DNA of 28,908 nt. Origin: a virus. The translations under genes and the position numbers were made by a program. The notes below the pieces were generated by a model. That model was given only the letters and a program-made list of their open reading frames with translations, did not search any database and had not been told where the DNA came from. Location: positions 1-28,908 of the IMG/VR virus record IMGVR_UViG_3300033388_001398; one strand, given 5' to 3'. Shown in pieces: positions 14,042 to 24,700 of the stretch. Each line of letters begins with the position of its first letter. Position 1 is the first letter of the stretch.

Positions 14042-14974
14042 ATGGCACAATCAGATAACATAGGTACAATATCAACAGACTCTGAAATAATAATACAAGG
14101 ATACAAAAAGGCAGGTATACTATCTGAAGGAGAGACATTAACAGCAGAACAGTTAGTTGATGGTCGTAGAATCCTAAATGCAGTAACAGCCCAATTAATA
14201 AACAAAGGCATAAAGCTATGGAAAAGAAAGTTTGCAACTTTATTCTTAGCAGGTAGCCAAAGAATATATGGACTAGGTAGTGATGCAAGATGCACTGAGA
14301 CCTATATAGAAACAACACTAGATGGAGATTTCCTAAGTGCAGTCGATGTAATAGATGTTACAGACGCAACAGGAATGACAGCAGGCGACCAATTAGGTAT
14401 AATGGTTAGCAATGAGCTAAAATGGTTTGAGATACTATCTATTAATGTTAATGAGATTACTTTAACAACAGCTTTAGGAACAGATGTAGTAGATGGAGCA
14501 AGTGTATTTACATATACTAATATAATATCCAAGCCTATGAAGATTGATGATGCTAATGTTAAGAACTTAGCTAGTTCATCTGAATATCAAATGGTAAGAT
14601 ATTCTCGTCAAGAATACTTTGTTTTAAGTAATAAGACAGAAGAAGGCATACCGTATAACTATTATACAGAGAAAGTCCTTGATAAGATAAACATATACAT
14701 ATATGTAACACCATCAGACTCATTACATACTATTGAATTAAGTTTAACAAGCCCGTTATTTGTAACAGATAGCCCAGCAGACCAAGTAGACTTCCCTATT
14801 GAGTTCTCACAATTACTAATATATTCAGTAGCTAACGAGCTATGTTTAGAAAATGGAGTAAATGAAATAACATCAGGAACAATATTTGCAGAGAAAAACA
14901 AACTATATAATGAGACTAATGCATTTGATAGTGAAGAAACTAGCATATTCCTTAGCCCAGATATGGAGGATTAA
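14042..14974 (+). CDS. P22 gp4-like head-to-tail adaptor (310 aa)
   Basis: Plugs the portal after packaging in P22-like phages. The N-terminal helix region (EIIIQGYKKAGILSEGETLTAEQLVDGRRILNAV, within residues 15-48), followed by LINKGIKLWKRK and a C-terminal VDFPIEFSQLLIYSVANELC (about 241-260), match this family's pattern of an AA..ALG..D.GE.....V..G...LN..L start and a W.......YP.EW...L. .LA...... end. P22 gp4 is 166 residues; the extra length here is a beta-rich insert (about 90-165). Directly precedes a gp10-like gene. Confidence 0.75.
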   Translation: MAQSDNIGTISTDSEIIIQGYKKAGILSEGETLTAEQLVDGRRILNAVTAQLINKGIKLWKRKFATLFLAGSQRIYGLGSDARCTETYIETTLDGDFLSAVDVIDVTDATGMTAGDQLGIMVSNELKWFEILSINVNEITLTTALGTDVVDGASVFTYTNIISKPMKIDDANVKNLASSSEYQMVRYSRQEYFVLSNKTEEGIPYNYYTEKVLDKINIYIYVTPSDSLHTIELSLTSPLFVTDSPADQVDFPIEFSQLLIYSVANELCLENGVNEITSGTIFAEKNKLYNETNAFDSEETSIFLSPDMED

Positions 14975-16360
14975 ATGAGAATACAAATATCGCCACAGTT
15001 TTATAAGAGTGAATCAGGTAACTTTTCATCTGAAAGATGTATAAATATGTTTGTACAAAAAGGCTCTACTGGAACTAAAGCAGAATTTATGGTTAAGAAG
15101 ATAGCAGGACAAGAGCTACATCTTAATATAACTGGGATACCTTCAATAGATAATTTATATCAAAAGGGAGATATTACTTATATCGTAGGGCAGAACTCAT
15201 TTATAAAGGTTGATGCTGACTTAAACCAAACATATATAGGTAATTTAGGCTCTTTCACAGGTAGAGTACAATTTGCAGAACTTAATGAGTTTGTATGTGT
15301 GCTTACACCAAACGGGCAACTATTCGTATATAACGAAACTACAGAAGTATTTAAAAGAGTAACAGATAACGACTTCCCTACTGGTTCAAGTATATGTTCA
15401 CTAACTCAAAGAATAATAGTCTCTAACTTAGATACACAACAGTTCTTTTGGAGTGAATTAGGCGACCCATTAGATTGGACTGCTTTAGGTTTTGCAAGTA
15501 AAGAGGGGAACCCTGATAATTTAACAGCTTGTAAGGTTAATAGTGGCTCATTGTGGCTTATAGGAGAGAGAAACATAGAAATATGGAATCCTACTGGAGA
15601 TACAGCTTTACCTTATGCTAGAATCGGCTCTGTAGCGATAGAACAAGGTTGCCAAGCTAAGGATACTATTGCAACTATTGATAATTCAATAATATGGGTA
15701 GGAGATAGTGGTTCAGTATATGCTGCTAAATCATACAACGCGGTTAAGATTTCAACAGATGCTATTGATAATGAATTAGGTAAATTTGATTTAAGTTCGG
15801 CTTTTGCTTTTACTTATGAGCAATACGGTCATAGTTTTTATGTTCTTACAATACCAGAAGAGATAACTTTAGTATATGATTTTGATACTGGGTTTTGGCA
15901 CGAAAGAAAGTCTTGGCAAAAGAACGATTGGAGAATATCTAATGTTGCTTATGTAAATAACAATGTGATAACTGGTGATAAATACTTACCTAAACTATAT
16001 AGTCAGTCTAAAGATATATTTACTGAAGATGACGAGAAGATTAGATGGACAAATGTATTTCCTATTATATATGATGATGATAAACGACTAATACACGATA
16101 AACTATTAATAGATATAGATACAGGACTAGGTAAAGATGACAATACTATTCCTTACTTAACAATGGACTTTAGCGATGATGGTGGTAAACTATGGAGCAA
16201 TTACAGACAAGTAAGTATAGGTAAGGTTGGAGAATACGGTAAAAGAGCTTTATTAAGACGATTAGGACAATCTCGTTATAGAATATATAGAATACAAGGT
16301 TCTTCTGATACTGAAATAAATATAAGTGGAGCATTTTTAGAGGGGAGAATAGGAAGATGA
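14975..16360 (+). CDS. P22 gp10-like DNA stabilisation protein (461 aa)
   Basis: A tail-tube/plug component that keeps packaged DNA inside the head. Evidence: close length to P22 gp10 (472), order after the gp4-like gene, and the typical start PQFYKSESGNFSSERCINMF (8-27), followed by repeated beta segments such as YIVGQNSFIKVD and IIWVGDSGSVYAA. The central WLIGERNIEIWNPTGD (about 190-205) is characteristic. Starts with GGAGG upstream, one base after the previous stop. Confidence 0.82.
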   Translation: MRIQISPQFYKSESGNFSSERCINMFVQKGSTGTKAEFMVKKIAGQELHLNITGIPSIDNLYQKGDITYIVGQNSFIKVDADLNQTYIGNLGSFTGRVQFAELNEFVCVLTPNGQLFVYNETTEVFKRVTDNDFPTGSSICSLTQRIIVSNLDTQQFFWSELGDPLDWTALGFASKEGNPDNLTACKVNSGSLWLIGERNIEIWNPTGDTALPYARIGSVAIEQGCQAKDTIATIDNSIIWVGDSGSVYAAKSYNAVKISTDAIDNELGKFDLSSAFAFTYEQYGHSFYVLTIPEEITLVYDFDTGFWHERKSWQKNDWRISNVAYVNNNVITGDKYLPKLYSQSKDIFTEDDEKIRWTNVFPIIYDDDKRLIHDKLLIDIDTGLGKDDNTIPYLTMDFSDDGGKLWSNYRQVSIGKVGEYGKRALLRRLGQSRYRIYRIQGSSDTEINISGAFLEGRIGR

Positions 16361-16734
16361 CGGAATTAAGAATACACGATAATTTTGAAGACTATGAAAA
16401 CTTAGTTCAAAAGTATGGCTTTACAAAAAAAAGCTTGCAATCTTGGAAGAAGTATCCTAACATATTTATAAGTGATGATAAGTGCTTAATGCACTTTGCC
16501 AAAACAGGAGAAGACTTTTGGGAATTACACATCACTTTTGATAAAGAATATCGAGGAAAAAAATCACTACATATAATTAAAAAAGGAATCTTGTGGATGT
16601 TGAAAAACAAAACTCCACGGGTTGTTTGTGGTATTCCTAAAGATAAATTAAATGTAAGAATGTTGGCAAGATGTGTCGGCTTTAAAAAAACAGGTAGTAG
16701 AGACGGATTCGAGCTTTACGAGATAAGGAGATAA
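16357..16734 (+). CDS. GNAT-fold-like protein, position of P22 gene 14 (125 aa)
   Basis: FWELHITFDKEYRGKKSLHI (49-68), a following helix, and a final MLARCVGFKKTGSRDGFELYEI strand give the acetyltransferase-like beta-strand/helix order. The acetyl-CoA loop is incomplete (RGKKSL), so activity is uncertain. In P22-like and T7-like phages, GNAT-like proteins of this kind (gp14, internal virion protein A) are assembly or ejection-related, not necessarily enzymes. The gene sits between the gp10-like and ejection genes, as P22 14 does. Overlaps the previous stop by four bases. Confidence 0.65.
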   Translation: MTELRIHDNFEDYENLVQKYGFTKKSLQSWKKYPNIFISDDKCLMHFAKTGEDFWELHITFDKEYRGKKSLHIIKKGILWMLKNKTPRVVCGIPKDKLNVRMLARCVGFKKTGSRDGFELYEIRR

Positions 16735-16736
16735 TT

Positions 16737-17483
16737 ATGGAATCATTAGGTTCAGTATTCGGAGCAAACGAACAAGTAAAAGGTCAAAAAGTGGCTCAAG
16801 ATATGTTTGAAGCTCAAAAAGCAGAATACAATCCATTTAAAGAAGCAGGTTTAGAAGGCTTTGATGTCTTGCAACAAGCTATTTTAGGACAAGACAACAC
16901 AGGTTATGAAAACTTTATGCAAAGACCTGATATTCAATATCAAATACAATCAGGAGTAGATACAGCAACTCAAGGGTTGGCTGGTAAAGGTGCATTAAAC
17001 TCAGGTTATGCAATGCAACAACTACAAGGTATAGGTCAAAACATCGCAGGACAAGGATATAACCAATATCTAGGAGATTTAAGTGGCTTAGCTAACTATG
17101 GAATGTCTGCATTAGATAGACAAACTGGATTAACAGGACAAATAGCAGATGCTAGAATTGGAGTAGGTCAAGCAAGAGCAGGTAGAGCTGATGCTTACGG
17201 AACTTTCGGACAAGCTGAAGGAGAAATGGCTATGAAAGCTATGCAAATGGCTTCAGATAGTAGATTAAAAGAAAATCTTAAACCAATAGCTAAACTAAAG
17301 AATGGCTTAAGTGTTTATGTAGGTAACTATAACGATAAAGCAATAGAAATTGACCCTAGCTTAAATAAAAAACCTCAATTATTCTTAATAGCTCAAGAGG
17401 TTCAAGAGATTGTACCTGAAGCGGTGGGTGAAAAGAACGGATATTTAGCAGTTAATTACGAACTAGCGGTAAAGGAGAAATAA
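16737..17483 (+). CDS. Ejection-type protein with C-terminal S74-like chaperone domain (248 aa)
   Basis: Residues 1-165 are rich in Ala, Gln and Gly, and helical, like P22 gp7-type ejection proteins. Residues 173-248 look like the intramolecular chaperone (peptidase S74): SDSRLKEN (173-180), LFLIAQEVQEIVPEAVGEKN (215-234) and the final NYELAV. In S74 domains the Ser and Lys of this motif release the domain by self-cleavage, so cleavage before S173 with K178 as the base is possible. The domain is more often on tail fibres. The protein lies at the gene 7 position, ahead of two more ejection-type genes. Confidence 0.75.
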   Translation: MESLGSVFGANEQVKGQKVAQDMFEAQKAEYNPFKEAGLEGFDVLQQAILGQDNTGYENFMQRPDIQYQIQSGVDTATQGLAGKGALNSGYAMQQLQGIGQNIAGQGYNQYLGDLSGLANYGMSALDRQTGLTGQIADARIGVGQARAGRADAYGTFGQAEGEMAMKAMQMASDSRLKENLKPIAKLKNGLSVYVGNYNDKAIEIDPSLNKKPQLFLIAQEVQEIVPEAVGEKNGYLAVNYELAVKEK

Positions 17484-17484
17484 A

Positions 17485-18615
17485 ATGGTAGCACCTTACA
17501 ACCCTTTTTTTAGACAATTACAATCAAAGAGAATTGACGATGCTAGACTTGCTAATGAAAGAGCAGGAGTTAGGCAACAGCAAGCTCAACAACAAGAACA
17601 AGTACAAGCAGAAAATCAAAGAAGATATGTAGAAGCACAAGCTATAGCAAAACAACAAAGAGATACAACAGTAGCTGGTAATATGTCTCGTGCAATACAA
17701 TCAGCAACTCCTGAGCAAAAAGCACCAATGTATAAATCTTTTCTTAAACAATATGGAGACCAAGGCGGTAATATAGAAGGAATGCCTGTTGAGTATACAA
17801 AAGAACTAGAGCCTATGTTAGCACAAATGTCAGCAATGAGTCCTGATAGTAGAGCTTCTGGTATGTCAAATACAGAGTTTTCATCTAACCTTAGAGCTTT
17901 AGAGCAAGCTGGAGTATCAGAAGAAGAAATTAACAAAATAAGATTAGATAGAGCTAAAACACAGGCTAAAGGATTTGATACATTAAGAGGTCAATCTTAT
18001 GCTACCTCTACTGGTAAAGGGCAAGCACAAATAGAACAAAAACCATTAGAAGAAGCCGCTGTATTAGGTGTAAGAAACCCAGCATTGCTACAACTTCAAG
18101 AAGATTTACAAAGACAAAAAGCAGCTATTGAACAAGAAACAGCTCCTGAGCTAATAAGAGCGAAATCATTAGCGACTGAAAAAGCAACTATTGAAAACGA
18201 ATTAAGAACAATGGAAGCTAATATGCCATCTATTATTGCGAATACAGATAGATTAAGAGAATTAGCACAAACAGCAACATATTCTAAAGCTGACCAAGCT
18301 ATTGATTGGACTAGAAGACAAGCAGGACTTGAACCAACTGAAGGTTCTTTAGCAAGAGAAGAGTTTGTCTCTATAATTAATAACCAAGTCTTACCATTAT
18401 TAAAACCAACATTTGGTGCAGCGTTTACAGTTCAAGAGGGGGAGACATTGAAAGCGACAATGGGTGACCCTGACAAATCGCCTAGAGAGAAAATGGCGGC
18501 ATTAACTGCATTTATTAATCAGAAACACCAAGACATTCAATCAAAACAAAGAGCTATTGGAGAAACAGAACAGCCAACCAATCAAGAAGCAGTTGATTTA
18601 TGGGAGAGTTTATAA
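17485..18615 (+). CDS. DNA ejection protein, P22 gp20-like position (376 aa)
   Basis: An internal virion protein thought to cross into the host envelope during DNA delivery. Evidence: long Gln/Ala/Arg-rich helical N-terminus (about 10-60), a middle coiled coil (about 205-250), and the C-terminal segment LPLLKPTFGAAFTVQEGETL (about 305-324), a pattern common in podophage ejection proteins, followed by ATMGDPDKSPREK. AAGGAG lies upstream. Confidence 0.7.
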   Translation: MVAPYNPFFRQLQSKRIDDARLANERAGVRQQQAQQQEQVQAENQRRYVEAQAIAKQQRDTTVAGNMSRAIQSATPEQKAPMYKSFLKQYGDQGGNIEGMPVEYTKELEPMLAQMSAMSPDSRASGMSNTEFSSNLRALEQAGVSEEEINKIRLDRAKTQAKGFDTLRGQSYATSTGKGQAQIEQKPLEEAAVLGVRNPALLQLQEDLQRQKAAIEQETAPELIRAKSLATEKATIENELRTMEANMPSIIANTDRLRELAQTATYSKADQAIDWTRRQAGLEPTEGSLAREEFVSIINNQVLPLLKPTFGAAFTVQEGETLKATMGDPDKSPREKMAALTAFINQKHQDIQSKQRAIGETEQPTNQEAVDLWESL

Positions 18616-20390
18616 TGCAAATAGATGATAAAGCAAAACTATATTTAAAAAAGGCTAAAGAGTCTGGTATTTCTATGGACGAGGCTTTTTCAGTATTAAC
18701 ATCTAAAGGTTATGAAGTAGGAGCTAAACAACCACTTAAACCATTAACAGAGGCACAAAAACAAAAAGGGATAGAAGCTGGTGATAGAGCTGTATTAGCA
18801 AATCAAGATGTAAGCAAAGGTCAGTCTGCATTGCAAGGAGCTTTCCAATCAGCAACATTTGGACTTGGAGATGAAATTATAGGTGCATTATCACCTAGCT
18901 TAACAATAGAACAAGTCAGACAACAACAAGAAGATATAAGGCGAGCGAACCCTAAGAGTGCTATGGTTGGAGAAGTCGGCGGAGCTTTATTAGGCGTAGG
19001 TGGATTAGCAAAACTAGGAGCAAAAGCATTACCTAAAGTAGCAGGTTCATTAGCAATGACAAAAGTACCACAAGGAGCAAATTTATTAGCAAAGGCAGGT
19101 AATCTAGCTTTAAATACTGGTAGAGGTTCAGCTGTAGGTGGAAGTGTAGCAGGTTTATATGGATTTGGTGGAGCTGAAGGAAGTATAGAAGAAAGATTTG
19201 ATGCAGCAACAGACGATGCAAAACTTGGGGCTTTATTCGGTGGAGCAATACCCCCATTAGTAGCAACTGCAAAAGGTGTAGCCTCTCCTATAACTAAAGG
19301 TGTTAAGAAATTGTTTGAAAGAACAACACCTAAAGCAAAAGCAGCATTAAACGAAGTGTTAAAAGAAACAAAAGGTTCTTTAAATATTGATGATGTAGTT
19401 GGTAGCGATAAAGGTATAAGAGCTTTATATAATGCAGTTGATGCGGATGAAAAAGTTGCAAAAGCAGCTAGAGAAATGAGTAAAACAGCTCAAAACAATA
19501 GTGCTTATGATACACAAAACATCGTTAAGAAAACACTAGGGTTTGATGATATAACTAAGGCTAAAGCTAAGGCTGGAGAAAATTATGGTAACTTATTTAA
19601 GAAAGTTAAAAACAAGCCTATTGGCGAAGATGTATATAATAACAAAACATTACAAGGGGCTTTAAAGAAAGCGAGAGCTGACGATTTAACAGATGAAATG
19701 ATTGGATTAAAAGACAACTCTTTAGGAGTTGCACAAAAGGTTAAAGAGCAATTAGATGATATGATTAACGGCTCTTATAAAACAGGAGAGTTTGGTTCAT
19801 TAAAAGCTACCCCAATGACAGGTCAATTAATGAAAATAAAAACTGCCTTTGTTCAAAAGCTAGATAAGGCTGTTCCTGAATATGCTAAAGTAAGAGCAAA
19901 CTTTGGAAGTTCATCAAGAGCTAATAGTTTATTAGAGTCTATTGACGATTTAAAAGGTAATCTTGGTGGAAATGAAGCTAAAGGACTACTTACTAATAAA
20001 AATAGAAAAGCTATGATTGATATTTATGGGTCAGATAAAGCTAATAAATTTATAAAAGAAATAGATTTAAGAAGTGTTAAAAACGATAGATTAAGAAAAC
20101 TATCGGCTTTAAGTGAAAAAAAATTAACTGGTAAAGAACCTTTATTAGCAGGACAACCATTTAGAAGAGAATCTTTAGAGTCTTTAGGCTCAGTAGTTGG
20201 TTCAAAAATAGACAAAAACATTACAGCAAAACAAAGAGACATTAGAAGAGTTATTGGTGAAAACATATTAGGACAAAGTGAATTACCACGATTAAATCCA
20301 ATGGTAGAGCAAATAATGCAATATAACCCTTTTAGTGTTCCTACACAAACAGACTTTATAATCGGCACACAGCCATTGAGAGGAAGATAA
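18615..20390 (+). CDS. DNA ejection protein, P22 gp16-like position (591 aa)
   Basis: Start at ATG 18615, which overlaps the previous stop (TAATG) and has GGGAGAG 7 bases upstream; an ATG at 18600 lacks a site. The N-terminus carries the pattern ESGISMDEAFSVLTSKGYEV (15-34). A glycine/alanine-rich amphipathic section (about 105-190, VGGLAKLGAKALPKVAG) could insert into membranes. The rest is charged helix. Third of three ejection-type genes, before the fibre genes. Confidence 0.7.
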   Translation: MQIDDKAKLYLKKAKESGISMDEAFSVLTSKGYEVGAKQPLKPLTEAQKQKGIEAGDRAVLANQDVSKGQSALQGAFQSATFGLGDEIIGALSPSLTIEQVRQQQEDIRRANPKSAMVGEVGGALLGVGGLAKLGAKALPKVAGSLAMTKVPQGANLLAKAGNLALNTGRGSAVGGSVAGLYGFGGAEGSIEERFDAATDDAKLGALFGGAIPPLVATAKGVASPITKGVKKLFERTTPKAKAALNEVLKETKGSLNIDDVVGSDKGIRALYNAVDADEKVAKAAREMSKTAQNNSAYDTQNIVKKTLGFDDITKAKAKAGENYGNLFKKVKNKPIGEDVYNNKTLQGALKKARADDLTDEMIGLKDNSLGVAQKVKEQLDDMINGSYKTGEFGSLKATPMTGQLMKIKTAFVQKLDKAVPEYAKVRANFGSSSRANSLLESIDDLKGNLGGNEAKGLLTNKNRKAMIDIYGSDKANKFIKEIDLRSVKNDRLRKLSALSEKKLTGKEPLLAGQPFRRESLESLGSVVGSKIDKNITAKQRDIRRVIGENILGQSELPRLNPMVEQIMQYNPFSVPTQTDFIIGTQPLRGR

Positions 20391-20391
20391 A

Positions 20392-21462
20392 ATGACTAAA
20401 TATAATAACCCATTTCAAGCAGAATATGACGGTAACGGTGAACCATTAAGCGGTGGTAAACTAAACTTCTACGATGCAGGAACTACTGATGCACAGCCAG
20501 TTTACAGCGATGAGGACTTAGTAACCCCGTTGAGTAATCCAGTTGTAGCAGATGCAAGTGGTAGATTTCCAACAATGTATATGCAGAAGATAGTCTATAA
20601 GATAGTATTAACAGATTCTGACGATGTAGTAATAGCAACCGAAGACGATGTGGATTTTACAGGTGCTACTTTATTTAACGATATTAAGATATATGCAACA
20701 ACAACTGAAAGTGGTGTGGTTACATTAGCAACAGCATCTGATGTTATAACTGGAACAGATGCACTAAAAGCAGTGACTCCATTGGCTATTAATGAAGCAT
20801 TGCAAGAGATATCAGTTAGTCCTAAAAACTATTTTACAGGTGCGGTAACTACGGTTGACGACATAACTCCTGATGAATTAATTAACATTACATCTTGTGA
20901 GGCTCGTTCTAGTAATAATGAGATTGATATAATTGTATCAGAGACTTTAGATTTTGATATTAATACTAATGCTAACTGGGCTTCAGGAACAGCACCAAGT
21001 TTAACAAGTATTGATATATATTTATGGGCTGTTTATGATGCTACTTCTTCATTCTATATATTTGACGATGAAACAGGCTCTAACATCGTAGAACCAAGAA
21101 AAAGATTAGTTGTATTACTTTCAACTGATGGAAGTTCAGATATTATTGAAGATTCTATTGTTAATTTTTCTATGGATAACCAAAGCACAATAGATAGAAA
21201 TATGCCAGACCATAACAATGCAATAGCTTTATCAGTAACATCTTATGTAGCATTAGAAAACGGTTGGGTTTCTGCTAAAGCGAATAATGCAAATACTTGT
21301 TTTGTAGAAAATACAACGCAGAACATAGCTAATGGAGCAAGTCATAACACTCCGACTACAGAAATGGGGGCTGTACCTTGTTCTAAAGGGGATACAATAA
21401 CTTTAACAACTAATGGTAGTTGGACTTATAGATACTTCACACCACTTAAAGGAGGCGAATAA
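20392..21462 (+). CDS. Tail-fibre protein with head-binding domain (356 aa)
   Basis: Residues 1-90 match the common phage fibre anchor: NPFQAEYDGNGEPLSGGKLNFYDAGT (within 5-31) then VVADASGRFPTMYM (55-68), which attaches fibres to the virion. The next section (VVTLATASDV...TPLAINEAL, about 107-140) is a usual shaft repeat. The C-terminal part (about 155-240) contains a module also present in the 1181-residue protein: RSSNNEIDIIVSETL, NANWASGTAPS (193-203), FYIFDDETGSNI. There it is split by an inserted domain; here it is continuous. Likely receptor-binding or fibre base. Confidence 0.8.
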   Translation: MTKYNNPFQAEYDGNGEPLSGGKLNFYDAGTTDAQPVYSDEDLVTPLSNPVVADASGRFPTMYMQKIVYKIVLTDSDDVVIATEDDVDFTGATLFNDIKIYATTTESGVVTLATASDVITGTDALKAVTPLAINEALQEISVSPKNYFTGAVTTVDDITPDELINITSCEARSSNNEIDIIVSETLDFDINTNANWASGTAPSLTSIDIYLWAVYDATSSFYIFDDETGSNIVEPRKRLVVLLSTDGSSDIIEDSIVNFSMDNQSTIDRNMPDHNNAIALSVTSYVALENGWVSAKANNANTCFVENTTQNIANGASHNTPTTEMGAVPCSKGDTITLTTNGSWTYRYFTPLKGGE

Positions 21463-21785
21463 TGATTAGATTAGCAAGAAATATTAACGAAACAACTGGA
21501 TTATGTGCAGAAGTTTATTTAGGTAATGACAAAACCAAACAAGGCTTTGAAGAAAGAGATGTAAAAGCATCTTATGATGGTAGTTATTATTTAACTGAAA
21601 AGTGTCCTGATAAACCTGAGAGTGTAATAAAAAAAGAAAAAATATTAGCGTTAAAAGATAATCTTATAAATACAGACTATCAATCAAATAAAGCTTTTGA
21701 AGGTTATCCTAGTGATGATTGGGAAGCCATTAAGTCTGAAAGAGAAGCTTGGAGATTAGAAATAAGAGAATTAGAAGGAAAATAA
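21462..21785 (+). CDS. Tail-fibre assembly-like protein (107 aa)
   Basis: Start overlaps the stop of the first fibre gene, with AAAGGAGG upstream. C-terminal half (LKDNLINTDYQSNKAFEGYP...EAIKSEREAWRLEIRELE, about 64-105) has the long-helix pattern of fibre-assembly helpers, with an aromatic tail. Its place between two fibre genes supports a chaperone or connector role. Confidence 0.55.
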   Translation: MIRLARNINETTGLCAEVYLGNDKTKQGFEERDVKASYDGSYYLTEKCPDKPESVIKKEKILALKDNLINTDYQSNKAFEGYPSDDWEAIKSEREAWRLEIRELEGK

Positions 21786-21786
21786 A

Positions 21787-24700
21787 ATGATTCTTCAAAT
21801 ACCAGATTTCAACCATCAAATAACCGATGACACTAACTTATGGGATAAAGAGTGGTATAACTTTATGCAAGAGTTGGTTGATGGAGTAAATGCTGGTGGA
21901 GGTGGTGGCACAGACGACCATACACAATTAATAAATATCGGTGTTGCAACTCATCCTCAAATTGATTCTCATATAGAAGATACTACTATACATTTCCTTA
22001 AAAACAGTATATCTCATTTAGTATTACAAGATATAGGGGTTTATACTCATCTTGAAATAGACTCACACATTGATAGTTCAGTCAATCCTCACGGGACTAC
22101 TTTAGAGCAAGCTAGAACTGCTGGTGATACTTATGCAGGTGATGTTAATTATGGCAATAATGCAATAACAGATATAAAATATATAGACTTTAACTTAATA
22201 GCCTCAGTTTTACACCAAGAAGGTAGATTACACTGGAATGGAGATGATGGAACACTTGAACTAGGAATGCCAGGTGGTAATGTTAATTTACAAATAGGAC
22301 AAGAGAACCTTATTAGAGCAACTAACGATGAAGGTTCACAAATAAATAACGGGCAAGCTGTTTATGTAAGTGGAGCAACTGGGGCTAATCCTTTGGTTAA
22401 GTTAGCTGATAAAGATTCATTAACTACAGCCTCAGTGATTGGGGTTGTTACAGAGAACATTACAGATAATCAAAAAGGTTATGTTACTACTTTCGGATAT
22501 GTAAGAGATATGGATACTTCTGGCATTTCAGAGGGAGCTATTGCTTGGTTAGGAGATGACGGTAACCTTACGGGGACAAGACCCACTTCACCTGAGATTC
22601 AAGTTGGAGTTGGTATAGTAATGAGAGAACACGCAACAGAAGGTGTATTGTTTGTTAATCCATATATCACACCTAGATTACAAGGATTAAGTGATGTATT
22701 TATAACTCCAGTTGATGGCGATTTGCTTAAATGGAATGGTAGCACTGCAAGATTTGAAGCATATAACTTAGGCATTACAAAAGAACCTACTGGATTTGTA
22801 GAACCTAAAGATGTTATTATTACAGGTAACGGCGATGAAACTGTAACTTTAACAGGAACAGTAAATGCTTATTATGAAGGTGTTAAGAGTACAACTATTA
22901 TAAACGGTTGGACTTCACCAGCACACGGCACAGATACAAACGATGCTTATTTCTTAATGTATAACGGAACAACTATTGACTGGGTTTTAGAATCTAGTGG
23001 ATTTGGTGAAACTATTTACTCTAATCTTTTAATATGTTTTGCTTTTTATGACCCTACTAATGCAAATTGGGTATATTTAAGAGAATCTCACGGTTTAATG
23101 CCTTGGCAATCACACAGAGAAAATCATAAAGTAAACGGAACATTTAGAGATAGTGGTGGTTCATTAGCTGATTATGTATTAGATAGCACAACACCAGCGG
23201 ATAGAAGACCTTCTATAAGTGCTTGTTTATTATATGATGAAGATTTACCAACTGAAAATAATGCTTTACCAACTGGTACTTATACTAATTTTTATTTAGA
23301 CGGTGCAGACGGTGATGTAAACTTTATTTCAGGACAAGCGGATATTATTCCTTTAAGTGGTAATAGACCTTATTGGAATGAATTTACGGGTGGAGTTTGG
23401 CAACAAACACTAATGTCTAATAACTTTTATGGTTATGAATTTATAATTGCTATACCTATGGCAGAAGATTCACCTTCTCAAGATTTAAGATATATACACG
23501 TACAAGGGCAACATCAAGATAATAGCTTATCTAATATACAAGCAGTGACAACAAACGATGTTAGCTTAGGTAAGTTTAGCTCATTGCTACCTGAATTTAT
23601 TGGTATTACAAAAGTAATTTATCAATATACAGCAGGTAACTGGAAGCTTATTGAAGTTACTGATTTGACAGGTACAAGTTCAAGCCAAGTATCTTCTCCA
23701 GCAGGTAACTTTTTAACAAGTGTAACAAGCGATACAAGTTTAGACGGACTAGGGACAGCTTCAAGTCCTTTGAGTGTATCAACTGACTTCTTTAACAAAA
23801 CTATCGATACAACTGACGACATAACAGACACGACTACAAATAGATTTACAAACGATACTGACATAACAAGACTAGCTAATACTTCAGGAACTAATACAGG
23901 AGATGAAGATTTAAGTGGTTTAGTGCCATATACAGGGGCTACAACAGATGTAGACTTAGGCTCAAATGATATTAAATTCGGTGATGGATTCGGTGCTGTA
24001 TTTGGAGATTCTGACGAGGCTTCTATCAATTATACAGCTGGTGATGTGTTGGAAATTAGTGCTAATGCTGATGTAGCAAGACTAACTAGCCAACCTAGTG
24101 GAGGGACTGACCTTGCAATATCAACAACTAAATATGCAAATGATGTAGCCTCAGGTGGTGGTAGTGCTGGATTCTATAAAGACTATATAAATGGTGGTGT
24201 TTCTAGTAATGATGCAACCTTCCCTAATAGTATAATAAATGTAAGTGCAGTAAGGTGTCGTTCTAGTGATGATACATTAAATATAGTTGTTGCACAAACA
24301 GACTTAGATATAACAGATGATGCTGACTGGGCTAGTGGCTCAGCTCCTCCTTCATTTGTAAGTGATATTCCAGTATTAACAGCGAATGTAGACCAAGGGT
24401 ACACTGTTAGTGCAACTAATGCACAACTACAGCCGTATCTTGCTTTTGATGGTAATATAAGTGGTGGTTTTAATGGATGGGTTGCTAATAACGGGACAAC
24501 AACAGGATTTTTAAGGGTTTCCTTGCCAGCTTCTAAAGTTTACAAGGCTTATAAAATACTTTCATATCTAAATACAGCAGGAGCGGGTCCTAAAAACTGG
24601 ACTATTGAAGGTTCAAATACGGGTGCTTTCGCTGGAGAAGAGACTATTTTAGACACACAAACTAATCAAAACCCCTTAACATTTACAGAGTATGCCTTAA

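Noticed and set aside
13935-14318. Minus-strand open frame of 127 codons
   Set aside because: Lies across the post-capsid and gp4-like genes in antisense, has no ribosome-binding site and is leucine-rich as expected for an antisense shadow.
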